A stretch of 64,000 nt of DNA from Pontixanthobacter sp. CEM42 (GTDB lineage: Bacteria > Pseudomonadota > Alphaproteobacteria > Sphingomonadales > Sphingomonadaceae). The stretch's first letter is position 1; each line of letters begins with the position of its first letter. The stretch lies in assembly GCF_017812015.1 (NCBI RefSeq), contig NZ_JADQTN010000002.1:806001-870000 (forward strand), in the 5' to 3' direction. Below the pieces are notes generated by a model, which had not been told where the DNA came from, did no database searches, and saw only the letters and a list, made by a program, of their open reading frames with translations. Below, one piece after another: positions 54,418-63,708 of this stretch. Both the position numbers and the translations under genes were made by a program.

Positions 54418-56130
54418 ATGAGTGAAAACACCGCGACTTCCGTCAATCCACCGCTGGTGGATCTTCCTATTAAAACTGCCAAATCGGGATTTTACAACGG
54501 TTTCAGCACGCTTGTGACTGTGCCTGCGAAAGTGATCATCACACTGTTGATTCTGTGGGTGATTGTTTTTCAGGAACAAGCAAGCGCGGTACTGAAAATC
54601 GCCAATACCACTCTCATCCGCGAATTTGCGGGCTGGTACGTTTATCTGGTGGCGTTTTTGATGCTGGTGGCGTTTGTTTTGGCAGTGATCCCCAAGACCG
54701 GTGAGCTACGCTTGGGCAATCCGGGCGAGGAACCAGAGTTTTCGCGCTTCTCTTGGTTTGCGATGCTGTTTGGTGCGGGGATCGGCGTGGGCATGTTGAC
54801 CTATTCCACCGGAGAGCCGCTGGCACATTTCCAGAACAATCCCGATATCATTCGCGGTATGGTGGATCCAATCTCTACCGAGGCTGTCCGACCTGCCTAT
54901 GTCTATACGTTCCTGCATTGGGGACCTGCTGCGTGGGCGACTTATGCACTTGTCGGCCTGGCCGTTGGCTACGTATCCTATCGGCGCAATCTGCCACTGA
55001 CCATCCGGTCTTCGCTGGCGCCTTTGTTCGGCAAGGCAATGTCCGGTGTTGCTGGTCACGTGGTCGATATCGTCGCGGTTGTCGCGACGATTTTGGGCGT
55101 GGCAGTGACTATGGGTTTCGGGGTCGAGCAATTTGTAGCTGGTCTGAGCAGGCTAGGCTTCGGTGACTGGCTGATGGTGACGAAGGAACCGGGTGCTACG
55201 CCGTCCGCCTCCGCGCCGGCGATCATCGTCGCACTTGTTCTGCTGGTTGGCGCTTCGACCCTATCGGCATTGTCCGGCGTCGGGCGTGGGATCAAATGGC
55301 TATCCAACCTTAATATGGGGCTGTCATTCCTGCTGTTGGCGGTCTTTATTGTGGCCGGTTCGGGCTTGCTTGGCTTCGGCCTGCTGTTCACTGGCATTTA
55401 CGATTACATCGTCACGTTGCCGAGTTTGGCGACTACGCTGTGGTCCGCCGATGGAACTGCAACGGGCAATGCATTGGCGCAATGGCAACTTGATTGGTCA
55501 GTGTTTTATTGGGCGTGGTGGATCGCCTTTGCGCCATTCGTTGGAATGTTCATTGCCCGCGTATCGCGCGGCAGGACTGTGCGCGAATATGTGCTTGGGG
55601 TTGTGCTAGTACCGGCGCTGATGTGCTTTATCTGGATGGCGATTGTCGGTGGAACCGCGATCGATCTTGAGCTGAGCGGAGCTGCCGAGGGGTCGATTTT
55701 GGCTGCGGGTATTTCCGATCAGCTATTTGCCACACTGGCGGTGCTGTTCAGTCCGGCTGTCACAACGATCCTCTCGGCGCTCGTGGTGGTGCTTCTGATG
55801 ACGTATCTCATTACCTCAGTCGATAGTGCTATTTTGATTGTGAATACGATTAATGGCGCAGGTGATGAGGAAGATGAAGTCGAGCGCCGCCACCACATTC
55901 TATTCTGGGGTGCGGCTATAGCACTGGTAGTCGGCGGGATGCTGATCCTCGGCGGAACTGATGCGATAGGCGTGACGATGATTATCGGCGCGCTGCCATT
56001 CTCCTTCGTCGTTGCCTTGATGGCGATATCGATCATGAAGGCGATCATCTTCGACCTGATCCGCAAAAAGCACGATGTGCCTTGCACAGCAGAAGCGATT
56101 GAGGCTGCTGATATTGCAGAAGCGCAATAG
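54418..56130 (+). CDS. BCCT-family betaine/carnitine/choline transporter
   Basis: The 570-residue protein has 12 membrane segments with FAMLFGAGIGVGMLTYSTGEPLAHF, FLHWGPAAWATYALVGLAVGY and the signature WSVFYWAWWIAFAPFVGMFIARVSRGRTVREYVLG. BCCT carriers move quaternary amines such as glycine betaine, choline or DMSP with Na+ or H+ and commonly serve osmoprotection in marine bacteria. It stands alone: divergent from the thiolase operon (196-bp gap with no clear site) and 237 bp ahead of a TBDR. The C-terminus is hydrophilic (EAIEAADIAEAQ). Confidence 0.93.
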   Translation: MSENTATSVNPPLVDLPIKTAKSGFYNGFSTLVTVPAKVIITLLILWVIVFQEQASAVLKIANTTLIREFAGWYVYLVAFLMLVAFVLAVIPKTGELRLGNPGEEPEFSRFSWFAMLFGAGIGVGMLTYSTGEPLAHFQNNPDIIRGMVDPISTEAVRPAYVYTFLHWGPAAWATYALVGLAVGYVSYRRNLPLTIRSSLAPLFGKAMSGVAGHVVDIVAVVATILGVAVTMGFGVEQFVAGLSRLGFGDWLMVTKEPGATPSASAPAIIVALVLLVGASTLSALSGVGRGIKWLSNLNMGLSFLLLAVFIVAGSGLLGFGLLFTGIYDYIVTLPSLATTLWSADGTATGNALAQWQLDWSVFYWAWWIAFAPFVGMFIARVSRGRTVREYVLGVVLVPALMCFIWMAIVGGTAIDLELSGAAEGSILAAGISDQLFATLAVLFSPAVTTILSALVVVLLMTYLITSVDSAILIVNTINGAGDEEDEVERRHHILFWGAAIALVVGGMLILGGTDAIGVTMIIGALPFSFVVALMAISIMKAIIFDLIRKKHDVPCTAEAIEAADIAEAQ

Positions 56131-56246
56131 TAAAATACGGACTAAAGCCTATCTCCAAAGCAGTTGTGTTGTTAAAATGGCACGGTTTTTCTTGCATTCC
56201 GGGAATGGCCGGTGGTGCGGTGGTTTGTCGCGTCTGCCTTTGTTAG

Positions 56247-56258
56247 GTGAACGCTCAC
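56247..56258. promoter_or_regulatory. LacI-type operator before the TBDR at 56368
   Basis: GTGAACGCTCAC is an exact match to the core of the site at 31062-31073 in the glucan locus, and the flanking CTCACAA is also shared. It lies 121 bases upstream of the TBDR start codon in the 237-bp gap after the BCCT gene. No other element is clear in that gap. Confidence 0.6.
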
Positions 56259-56367
56259 AAGCGCGGAAGGTACGCTTTTTTCGCGCATTCCAATCGATCA
56301 AACCCGATAAATTAGCACGCTTCTGTGCCACGGGACGGTCTGACCTAAAGAATAGGCAGGAAAATAC

Positions 56368-59031
56368 ATGATCAAATTTACCAGTGGCGCATCGGTCCTT
56401 GCGATTGCCGCCCTTACTGTTTCGCCTGCATTGGCGCAGGATACCACTGCCCCGGCTGAAGAAGAGCGCACCGGCGGCGTTGGCGATATTATCGTCACCG
56501 CAACCAAGCAAAGCGAAAATCTGCAGGACGTTCCAATTGCCGTTAGCGCGATTGGCGAAGAAGCTTTGGACGAGCTCGCGATTGATACTTTCTCGGATTA
56601 CCTCGACCAGTTGCCCAGCGTATCGGCTGGCGGTAGCGGCCCGGGCCAAAGCACAATCTATATTCGCGGCCTCGCCTCGACCACGCCAAACCTGACAACT
56701 GCGGGTGTCGCCGGTCTGGCACCAAACGTTGCATTGTATCTGGACGAGCAACCGCTCGGTCAGCCCGGACGTAACCTTGATGTTTACGCAGCCGACCTTG
56801 AGCGGATCGAAGTTCTTGCTGGCCCGCAAGGCACTCTGTTCGGCGCGAGCTCGCAAGCTGGTGTTGTCCGCCTGATTACGAACAAGCCTGAGATTGGCGT
56901 ATTTGACGCTGGTGCAAAAGCTGGCCTTTCCTTCACCAAAGGCGGCGAAGCGAACTACAATCTTGAAGCGATGGTCAATATCCCGGTTGCTGACAATGTT
57001 GCCGTTCGCGGTGTCGTCTATCACGACCATCAAGGCGGCTACATCGACAATGTCGCAGGCACGCAAACCCTGCGCGATAGCGCACGTTTCCGCCCTGCCG
57101 GTACCGTCCGTTCCAACGGTGTAGCAGTCAACGCGCTGCGCGGCGGGTTCCAATCAGATGCAGCAACGCTTGCCCAGATTGATGCCAATGTGAACTTCCT
57201 CGCCGCTGACAACTCGGCGCTGGTAGAAGAGAACTTTAACGACACCAAATATACCGGCTTCCGGCTGTCTGGCCTTGTTGAATTCAACCCTGATTGGCGT
57301 TTGACCATCTCGCATGCTCAGCAGAGCATCGATTCAGACGGTGTGTTCTTTGCAGACCCGGACTTGGGTGGGCTCGATGATCTGCAGGTCCAGCGTTACG
57401 AGGAAGACCGTCTGGAAGACGATTTCTCGAACACTAACTGGACTCTCGAGGGTCGCGTCGCGATGCTTGACGTTGTTTACACGGGTGCGTTTACAACGCG
57501 TACCGCAGAACAGCGCGTCGATTACACAGACTATCTGTTTGTCGGTCAGTATCTGCCATATTACATCTGCGATGGTTCGGTCAGCTATCCCGGCGCAGGC
57601 GGCCCGACCGGAACCTGTCAGGCTCCAAACTTGTTCGTCACGTCCAATTCGGAAACTGAAGTGTTCACTCAGGAGTTCCGAGTGAGCACACCGCAAGAAG
57701 AACGTATCCGCGGTACTTTCGGTGCGTTCTATTCGGACTTGGTGCTCGAAGAGCGTAACGACTTTGCCTATCCCGGGAACATTGCCGCTGCGCCGTTCGG
57801 TGCATTCGCGCCAAACTCACCTTTCCCGGGCGGTTTCCAAAGCGCTCAAGGGCCATTTCCGGCCGAAACAGTCTTCCGTAACGACATCCGCCGTACGGAT
57901 GAGCAGTTCGGTCTGTTCGGGGAAGCGTCTATAGATATCGTGCCTGACCTTCTGACGGTCACATTGGGCGCGCGCTATTACAATATCGAAGTCGACTTTG
58001 AGGGTGATGCGAACGCGTCGTTCTGTAACTCCGGCGCGGCACAGGATGCCAACGCATTTGGGACCAATATCAGCGATTTGTATGATGGAGATGGTCAGTT
58101 CACCTTCATCGGCAGCTGTAATGCTGCGCTTCGTCAGACATTCAATGCTGGTGACAGCATTGCGGACATTCAGGCCGCTGGTCTCAGTGCAACACAGGCG
58201 CAGCAAGTGTTTAACGCATTGGCTGCTCCGGATGTTGCAAAGGCCAAAGGTACTATTCTGAAAGGTACAGCGACGCTGACCCCGACTGAAGATCTGCTGT
58301 TCTATGTCACTTATTCGGAAGGCTTCCGCCCTGGTTTGCTCAACCGTCCTGGCGGTGCGACCAATGGCGCGGGCTTTACCGTTCCGTTTGAACTCGAAAC
58401 CGATGAAGTGAAAAACTACGAATTCGGTTGGAAGATGGATCTGGCCGATGGTCAAGTCCGCCTCAACGGTAGTGCATTCTTCGTAGACATTAAGCGTTTG
58501 CAGACAACGATCTTCGATCCAAGCATCACCAACCTGTTCTTCTCGGACAATGCGGCCGATGCAGAGATTAAAGGTGTCGAGGGTGAAGTCACCATTGCAC
58601 CGTATAATATTGATGGTCTGACCGTAGCTGGTGCGTTCTCGTTCCTTGACACGGAAATTACCAATGTTCTGACGCCGACCACTGATGTGATCGCTGGTCA
58701 ACCGCTGGCCTATGCTCCGAAATTCCAAGGCAATATGCGGGTCCGCTACGAATGGGCTATTGGTGATCTGACGGCACACGTCATGCCGCAAGTCGCGCAT
58801 TCCTCGTCGAAATTCACTGACATTATCGAGATCAACAAGTTTGAGTTGGAAGGGTATACGACCTTCGCTCTCAGCGCTGGTATCAAGTCGGATAATTGGT
58901 CATTCGAACTCTTCGGTGAGAACCTGACTGACACGCGTGCAGAAATCGCGGGTAACTTCATCAACGACCGGGAGCGGATTACAACCAATCGTCCGCGCAC
59001 TTTCGGTCTGCGTATCGGCTACGACTACTAA
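56368..59031 (+). CDS. TonB-dependent receptor under the glucan-type operator
   Basis: The 887-residue receptor starts at an ATG preceded by AGGCAGGAAA. The signal ends SPALAQ. The plug has DIIVTATKQSENLQDVPIAVSAI, IYIRGLASTTPNLTTAGVAGL, VALYLDEQPLGQPGRNLDVY, and LERIEVLAGPQGTLFGASSQAGVVRLITNKP, the pattern of the large sphingomonad TBDR group whose ligands are mostly unknown. The barrel ends ITTNRPRTFGLRIGYDY with a terminal Tyr. It belongs to another subfamily than the glucan receptor at 31141. The shared GTGAACGCTCAC site suggests control by the LacI regulator at 36534. A terminator follows, then the TPR-sulfotransferase gene. Confidence 0.94.
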   Translation: MIKFTSGASVLAIAALTVSPALAQDTTAPAEEERTGGVGDIIVTATKQSENLQDVPIAVSAIGEEALDELAIDTFSDYLDQLPSVSAGGSGPGQSTIYIRGLASTTPNLTTAGVAGLAPNVALYLDEQPLGQPGRNLDVYAADLERIEVLAGPQGTLFGASSQAGVVRLITNKPEIGVFDAGAKAGLSFTKGGEANYNLEAMVNIPVADNVAVRGVVYHDHQGGYIDNVAGTQTLRDSARFRPAGTVRSNGVAVNALRGGFQSDAATLAQIDANVNFLAADNSALVEENFNDTKYTGFRLSGLVEFNPDWRLTISHAQQSIDSDGVFFADPDLGGLDDLQVQRYEEDRLEDDFSNTNWTLEGRVAMLDVVYTGAFTTRTAEQRVDYTDYLFVGQYLPYYICDGSVSYPGAGGPTGTCQAPNLFVTSNSETEVFTQEFRVSTPQEERIRGTFGAFYSDLVLEERNDFAYPGNIAAAPFGAFAPNSPFPGGFQSAQGPFPAETVFRNDIRRTDEQFGLFGEASIDIVPDLLTVTLGARYYNIEVDFEGDANASFCNSGAAQDANAFGTNISDLYDGDGQFTFIGSCNAALRQTFNAGDSIADIQAAGLSATQAQQVFNALAAPDVAKAKGTILKGTATLTPTEDLLFYVTYSEGFRPGLLNRPGGATNGAGFTVPFELETDEVKNYEFGWKMDLADGQVRLNGSAFFVDIKRLQTTIFDPSITNLFFSDNAADAEIKGVEGEVTIAPYNIDGLTVAGAFSFLDTEITNVLTPTTDVIAGQPLAYAPKFQGNMRVRYEWAIGDLTAHVMPQVAHSSSKFTDIIEINKFELEGYTTFALSAGIKSDNWSFELFGENLTDTRAEIAGNFINDRERITTNRPRTFGLRIGYDY

Positions 59032-59052
59032 GTCCGGTGGAAACGAATATTG

Positions 59053-59090
59053 GCGGCGGGCGAGGGGGACCTTGCCCGCCGCTTTTGTTT
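59053..59090 (+). terminator. Rho-independent terminator after the TBDR
   Basis: GCGGCGGGC (59053-59061) pairs with GCCCGCCGC (59074-59082), followed by TTTTGTTTT. It lies between the TBDR and the TPR-sulfotransferase gene 19 bases later, so the latter is expressed by read-through or from an unseen promoter. Confidence 0.85.
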
Positions 59091-59108
59091 TCTGCACTGA
59101 AGAATGTG

Positions 59109-61112
59109 ATGGCCACCGAAACAGAAACCCAAGCTGATCCCCAAGCTGAACGGCACGCAGAGCAATTGAAGCAGGCGCAGCAGCATCTGCAATCTGGCAA
59201 TTTTGCTGCGGGTCTAGCTGCGGCTGAGGCGATGCTGGCTGATGCTCCAGCCAATAGCCCGGTCGATACTGATGTGCTCTATCTAGCGGCGGTTGCCGGA
59301 CGATATCTGAAACGCTTCGATGTGGCTGAAGAATATCTGGCGCAGCTTCACAGAGAGTCACCCGAATATGGCCGCGCGTGGCAAGAGGCCGGCCATCTGG
59401 AAAGGGCGCAGGGTAACGCCGATAAAGCGCTCGCAGCTTTCCAGCGCGCGACCCAGTTCAATCCTGCACTCGAGGCAAGTTGGCGAGCTCAGGCTGATAT
59501 TCTTGCCGCCAATGGTCAATCGGCTGATGCGGCAAATGCCACTGCGCAAGCCGACCGGCTGAAGACCATGCCGCGTGAATTGCTCGCAGCGACCAATCAC
59601 TTACACGAAGGCCGTTTGCTGCGCGCGGAGGAATTCTGCCGCCACTTCCTGCGTCAAGAGCCCAAACATACTGAAGGGATGCGGTTGCTCGCACAGATCG
59701 GGATTAAGTTGGGCATTCTCAACGATGCCGAGTTTCTCCTCGAATGCGCCCGGACATTTGATCCAGACAACATCCAGATACGGCTAGACTACATTGATGC
59801 TCTACGTCGCCGCCAGAAGTTCGTGCAGGCTAGGGACGAGGCAGAGGCGCTTTACGCGCTCGGTCCCGACAATCCGCTGTTCCAGTCGCACCTCGCCATC
59901 GAGAGTATGCAAACCGGTGAATATGACCGTGCGTTCGAGTTATTCGACGCGGTACTGGCGAAAATTCCTAATGATCCGGCAACGCTGACATCGCGAGGTC
60001 ATGCTCTGAAAACGGTTGGTAAGCAGGCTGATGCAGTAGAATCCTACCAAAGCGCGTTCGCAGCCAAACCCGATCATGGCGATGCTTATTACGCGCTCGC
60101 CAATCTCAAGACTTACTCGTTCTCGGACGACGAGATTGCCGCAATGCGCGCGCAAACTGACCGCACCGACCTAGCTTTCATGGACTGGGTCCATCTCTCG
60201 TTTGCGCTTGGCAAAGCCTATGAAGATCGCGCTGATTACGAGCAGTCTTTCCAATTCTATCAGCAAGGTAACGAACTAAAGCGCCGTCAGACGCGCTATA
60301 ATGCTGACGATATGCAGTCGGAACTGCACAAGCAGGCGGAGCATTGCACCGCCGAACTATTCGCCAAGCATAAGGGGGCTGGCCACGCAGCGCCTGGTCC
60401 GATTTTTATTCTTGGGCTGCCGCGGGCAGGCTCAACCCTGCTTGAGCAGATTCTTGCCTCGCACAGCCAAGTCGACGGCACGCTGGAACTGCCCAACATT
60501 CTCGCACTGGCGCACCGGCTGCGCGGGCGTAAAGCAGTTGAATCCCTCTATCCGCAAATCCTGCATGATCTGTCGGCCGAACAGCTTGCAAAGATGGGTG
60601 AGGACTTCATCGAGAATACCCGCATCCACCGCGAAGACGCGCCGTTCTTCATCGACAAGATGCCCAACAATTTCCGGCATATCGGGCTGATCAAACTGAT
60701 TCTGCCTAACGCCAAGATTATCGACGCACGGCGCGATCCGATGGATTGCTGTTTCTCCGGCTTCAAGCAGCTCTTCGCTGAAGGTCAGGAATTCACCTAT
60801 GGCTTGGAAGAAGTCGGGCGGTATTATTCCGACTATGTCGAACTGATGGACCATTGGGACAAAGTGCTGCCGGGCGCAGTTTTACGCGTGCAGCATGAAG
60901 ATGTGCTCGATGATCTGGAGGGGCAGGTCCATCGGATGCTCGATTTTCTCGGCCTCCCGTTCGAGCAGGCCTGTCTCGATTTCCATAAGAGCAAGCGCGC
61001 TGTGCGAACCGCCAGCTCGGAACAGGTGCGGCAGCCGATCAACCGATCGGGACAGGGCGCTTGGCAGCCTTATGAGCCGTGGCTGGGTGCGCTGAAAGCT
61101 GCTTTGAAATAG
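59109..61112 (+). CDS. TPR-repeat sulfotransferase
   Basis: The protein is 667 residues from the ATG at 59109 (ATGGCCACCGAAAC); the open frame from 59037 would run through the terminator and is not used. The first 370 residues are TPR repeats (QHLQSGNFAAGLAAAEAML, YLKRFDVAEEYLAQLHRESP, FELFDAVLAKIPNDPATLTSRG). The C-terminal third is a Sulfotransfer_3 domain: PIFILGLPRAGSTLLEQIL is the 5'-PAPS loop, and NAKIIDARRDPMDCCFSGFKQ the 3'-PAPS element. It transfers sulfate from PAPS to an unknown acceptor. Homologous TPR-sulfotransferases often follow TBDRs in sphingomonads and Caulobacter, which hints at modification of a ligand, peptide or cell-surface part linked to the receptor. Confidence 0.9.
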   Translation: MATETETQADPQAERHAEQLKQAQQHLQSGNFAAGLAAAEAMLADAPANSPVDTDVLYLAAVAGRYLKRFDVAEEYLAQLHRESPEYGRAWQEAGHLERAQGNADKALAAFQRATQFNPALEASWRAQADILAANGQSADAANATAQADRLKTMPRELLAATNHLHEGRLLRAEEFCRHFLRQEPKHTEGMRLLAQIGIKLGILNDAEFLLECARTFDPDNIQIRLDYIDALRRRQKFVQARDEAEALYALGPDNPLFQSHLAIESMQTGEYDRAFELFDAVLAKIPNDPATLTSRGHALKTVGKQADAVESYQSAFAAKPDHGDAYYALANLKTYSFSDDEIAAMRAQTDRTDLAFMDWVHLSFALGKAYEDRADYEQSFQFYQQGNELKRRQTRYNADDMQSELHKQAEHCTAELFAKHKGAGHAAPGPIFILGLPRAGSTLLEQILASHSQVDGTLELPNILALAHRLRGRKAVESLYPQILHDLSAEQLAKMGEDFIENTRIHREDAPFFIDKMPNNFRHIGLIKLILPNAKIIDARRDPMDCCFSGFKQLFAEGQEFTYGLEEVGRYYSDYVELMDHWDKVLPGAVLRVQHEDVLDDLEGQVHRMLDFLGLPFEQACLDFHKSKRAVRTASSEQVRQPINRSGQGAWQPYEPWLGALKAALK

Positions 61113-61168
61113 GCAAATTCCCCCAATTCACTGCGACTATGTCCATTCTATACAATATATGAATCTCG

Positions 61169-61207
61169 ATTAGTCATACTTGGCGATACATCGTCAATTG
61201 GACTAAT
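61169..61207. repeat. 7-bp inverted repeat in an AT-rich upstream region
   Basis: ATTAGTC at 61169-61175 and GACTAAT at 61201-61207 are perfect inverted repeats with centres 32 bp apart (about three helical turns). They lie in the 260-bp AT-rich gap before the ferritin-like gene, about 165 bases from its start codon. It may be a regulator site for the cassette, for instance for a metal or stress sensor. The rest of the gap shows AT-rich runs but no clear -35/-10 pair. Confidence 0.35.
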
Positions 61208-61372
61208 GAATAGAGGTCAGAAATATTTGATATCTGAAAAGAACGCAGAATAATTCGGCGTAGAATATAACATCCGGGTCGCAACGCAGTAGAATTCGAA
61301 CTCTGTCGAGGAGGGAGGTTCCGATTGTTCAAAACCGCACGCATTTTGCGGCGGAGGAGAGGGTGTAGCTTA

Positions 61373-62956
61373 ATGAATAAACATGATCCCATCACGCGTT
61401 TCACACCGGCAGAACGGCATCTGATTGATAGCCTTAATGGCAGCCTTAACCGGGGAACGGCACTCGCAGAATTGAAGAAACTGCTTCAAGTTGCCGTCCA
61501 GATCGAACTCGCAACGATCCCGATCTACCTCTACACATATTATTCGATCAACCGCACCGTGCACAGCGGTGAGAATATGCGTCCGAGCGATGTGTTTGCC
61601 AACAAAACCGGCGGTATGATCATGAGCGTGGCTGTTGAAGAGATGCTGCACATGTCGCTCTCCGCCAACATTCTTTACTCGCTCGGCGAAATGCCGAAAA
61701 TGTACCAGCTGGCACCGGCCAATTATCCCACTGTTCTGCCTGCGCATCACCAAACCGATAAGTGGCAGCCCGAAGGTCCCGATGGATCGCACGATGTGGC
61801 CATCCCGCTAGGCAAGCTGGACTACAACCAGCTCTGGCATTTCCTTCAGATCGAATATCCCGAAACGATGGATGCCGTGCCGGAAAACCATGATTGGAAG
61901 ACCATCGGTCAGGTTTATTCCTATGTTCGCTGCATCATCGCGACCAAATGGATCGATGACGATGATTTCCGCAAAGGTCCGGTGGAGCATCAGATTCAGA
62001 GCTTCAATTATTCGCCCAACAATACCGACACGGTGCACACGAAGGGCAAGTTTGATCCTTGGACACCGGCACCCGAAACGGCCGACCCAGATGCCAAGCC
62101 GGTTGAGGGTGAAAGTGCCGCCGCCGGTGCCGTCTATTCCAACGAAGACGACAGTCATGCAGGGGCTACAGAGCTGGTGACGATCCAAGGCAAGGAAGAT
62201 GCCTATATCGCCATCGATACGGTATGCGATCAGGGTGAGGGTTACGCCCAGCCCCATATGCATGATTTGCCGACGGATGATCCGTCAAAGCACGAATTGT
62301 CACACTATTATAAGTTCCTGACAATTCAGGCTCAGTTCGCAGAATACAAGGCCCATATGGAATCGGGCGGGCTGCATGAGAAGTTGCCCAAATATCCTGC
62401 ACCACCTGCGGCGGTTGAGCCTACCATTGGTTCTGGTGAACTGGCTGAAGTGGTTATCGACTATCCGGAAAATCCGGTCACCCACGATTATCCCGAAGAG
62501 CTGCAGCCGATTTCTGATTTCTGTAACGGCGTGTTCCAGTACATGCTGGTTCTCACCGAGACGCTGTATCTGGTGCCGCCGCAAAGTCAGCGGCTGTTCT
62601 TCAATGAAGGCATGCACCGTTCGATGATCTGGGTGCTCGACAAGCTGATTAAGACCATGCGCGACATTCCGATCAATGACGGCAAACACAAAGGTAAATT
62701 CCTTGCGGCCACGTTTGAAAACATCAATCTCGGCCATCGCGAAGGATCTTTCGACACATTGAAGGTGCTTGGCAGCAAGGCCATTGCGGCTGCTGAGGCG
62801 TTGATTGTTTCCGACCCATCAGTCGATCAGCATGCGCAAAGCGTCATCTATTACGTTGAACAGGCGCTGTCGGCGACGGATGCTCAAGGGGCGCCGCAAC
62901 ATCTGCCCGATGTGAAAGCCTTCTGGAACGGCGACAAACCTGCGCCGCATTGCTGA
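61373..62956 (+). CDS. Ferritin-like domain protein (VioB/PF12902-like), in MNIO cassette
   Basis: The protein is 527 residues from the ATG at 61373, preceded by GGAGGAGAGGG; the frame is open from a TTG at 61325. Residues 30-110 form a ferritin-like helical pair: LLQVAVQIELATIPIYLYTYY (Glu45) and MSVAVEEMLHMSLSANILYSLGE (Glu89/90, His93), a carboxylate-bridged metal pattern like that of the ferritin-like module of VioB and RebD. A middle acidic region and a helical C-terminus (QSQRLFFNEGMHRSMIWVLDKLIKT, EGSFDTLKVLGSKAIAAAEALI) follow. No signal peptide is seen. It lies 35 bases ahead of the Cys-rich gene and would be an oxidative or iron-supplying partner in its maturation. Confidence 0.82.
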   Translation: MNKHDPITRFTPAERHLIDSLNGSLNRGTALAELKKLLQVAVQIELATIPIYLYTYYSINRTVHSGENMRPSDVFANKTGGMIMSVAVEEMLHMSLSANILYSLGEMPKMYQLAPANYPTVLPAHHQTDKWQPEGPDGSHDVAIPLGKLDYNQLWHFLQIEYPETMDAVPENHDWKTIGQVYSYVRCIIATKWIDDDDFRKGPVEHQIQSFNYSPNNTDTVHTKGKFDPWTPAPETADPDAKPVEGESAAAGAVYSNEDDSHAGATELVTIQGKEDAYIAIDTVCDQGEGYAQPHMHDLPTDDPSKHELSHYYKFLTIQAQFAEYKAHMESGGLHEKLPKYPAPPAAVEPTIGSGELAEVVIDYPENPVTHDYPEELQPISDFCNGVFQYMLVLTETLYLVPPQSQRLFFNEGMHRSMIWVLDKLIKTMRDIPINDGKHKGKFLAATFENINLGHREGSFDTLKVLGSKAIAAAEALIVSDPSVDQHAQSVIYYVEQALSATDAQGAPQHLPDVKAFWNGDKPAPHC

Positions 62957-62991
62957 GCCACATACTGAATTGAGAAGAGGGAGTATTTCAC

Positions 62992-63687
62992 ATGACTCAA
63001 ACTCGTAGAGGTCGTGAACATCTGAAGCAGAAGCCCGAGAGTGGACCAGGCGAGCCGGTTCCTACTCCGTATCCCTATGCGAAAGCTCCGGCATTTGTGA
63101 AGACTGTCGGGACGCAGCCAGAAGGCCTGCCGCTGCATAGCTGCATGGGATTGAATAGTTGCAAAGGCTCTGACCGGTTCGGGCTGGAGGGACATTTCGA
63201 TCCGGTGACCGGCGCGCATGTGCAGAATGATTGTGCGGGCCAGGGCTATTGCGCGACTACGCCTGCGCATACCTGCCATGTGCAGAATAGCTGTAAGAAC
63301 CAAGGCGGCTGCGGGCTATATGGGACATCGAAAGAGCTGGAGAATCCGGCGCATAATGACTGCCGGTCGCTTGGTTCCTGCGCGGTTCCGATCAATGCCG
63401 AACGCTTTAGCACCGATGGTGCAAATCGCGGTAAGAGCGTATGGCAACGCGCACGCAAAGTCTTTGAAGAGACGGTTTGGCCGCAAACCCGTGCAGAGCT
63501 ACTGAACAAGCAATCAATGGGCACAGTCGACACCAACTGCGAGTTACCCAAAGATCTGGGTAATGCGCCTTCTGAGTTTGAAGGCAAGGGTCCGGCCTAT
63601 CAGTGGATATCCAACAACAACGTCAACCGCAGCAATATGACTGCGTGTGGTTCGAGTGGTACGAGTGGGGCTGGCGGTTGTTCCTAA
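62992..63687 (+). CDS. Cysteine-rich CX5C-repeat protein, probable MNIO substrate
   Basis: The 231-residue protein has twelve cysteines at 51, 57, 81, 87, 95, 101, 107, 124, 130, 183, 219 and 230. Nine of these form CX5C units (CMGLNSC, CAGQGYC, CHVQNSCKNQGGC, CRSLGSC), with recurrent N-(D/S)-C and G-(G/S)-C environments. It has a basic N-terminus (TQTRRGREHLKQK) without a normal signal peptide, a Pro-rich part and a C-terminal (G/S)-rich CGSSGTSGAGGCS. GAGGGAG precedes the ATG. It lies 35 bases after the ferritin-like gene and 21 bases before a DUF692/MNIO gene. Repeated NDC/NSC elements recall precursors of MNIO-modified metallophore peptides, although this one is long. I take it as a likely precursor or metal-binding protein. 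Confidence 0.82.
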   Translation: MTQTRRGREHLKQKPESGPGEPVPTPYPYAKAPAFVKTVGTQPEGLPLHSCMGLNSCKGSDRFGLEGHFDPVTGAHVQNDCAGQGYCATTPAHTCHVQNSCKNQGGCGLYGTSKELENPAHNDCRSLGSCAVPINAERFSTDGANRGKSVWQRARKVFEETVWPQTRAELLNKQSMGTVDTNCELPKDLGNAPSEFEGKGPAYQWISNNNVNRSNMTACGSSGTSGAGGCS

Positions 63688-63708
63688 AGCTGCAATAAAG
63701 TCCATCTA

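Noticed and set aside
56149-57153. Long minus-strand open frame of 334 codons across the TBDR start and its operator
   Set aside because: It is antisense to the TBDR signal and plug and covers the LacI-type operator; no recognisable domain.
57817-58800. Minus-strand open frame of 327 codons inside the TBDR
   Set aside because: Shadow of the TBDR barrel; no domain or start signal.
61325-61372. Upstream TTG start adding a basic FKTARILRRRRG N-terminus to the ferritin-like protein
   Set aside because: The ATG at 61373 has a much stronger ribosome site; the added stretch contains that site's own sequence.
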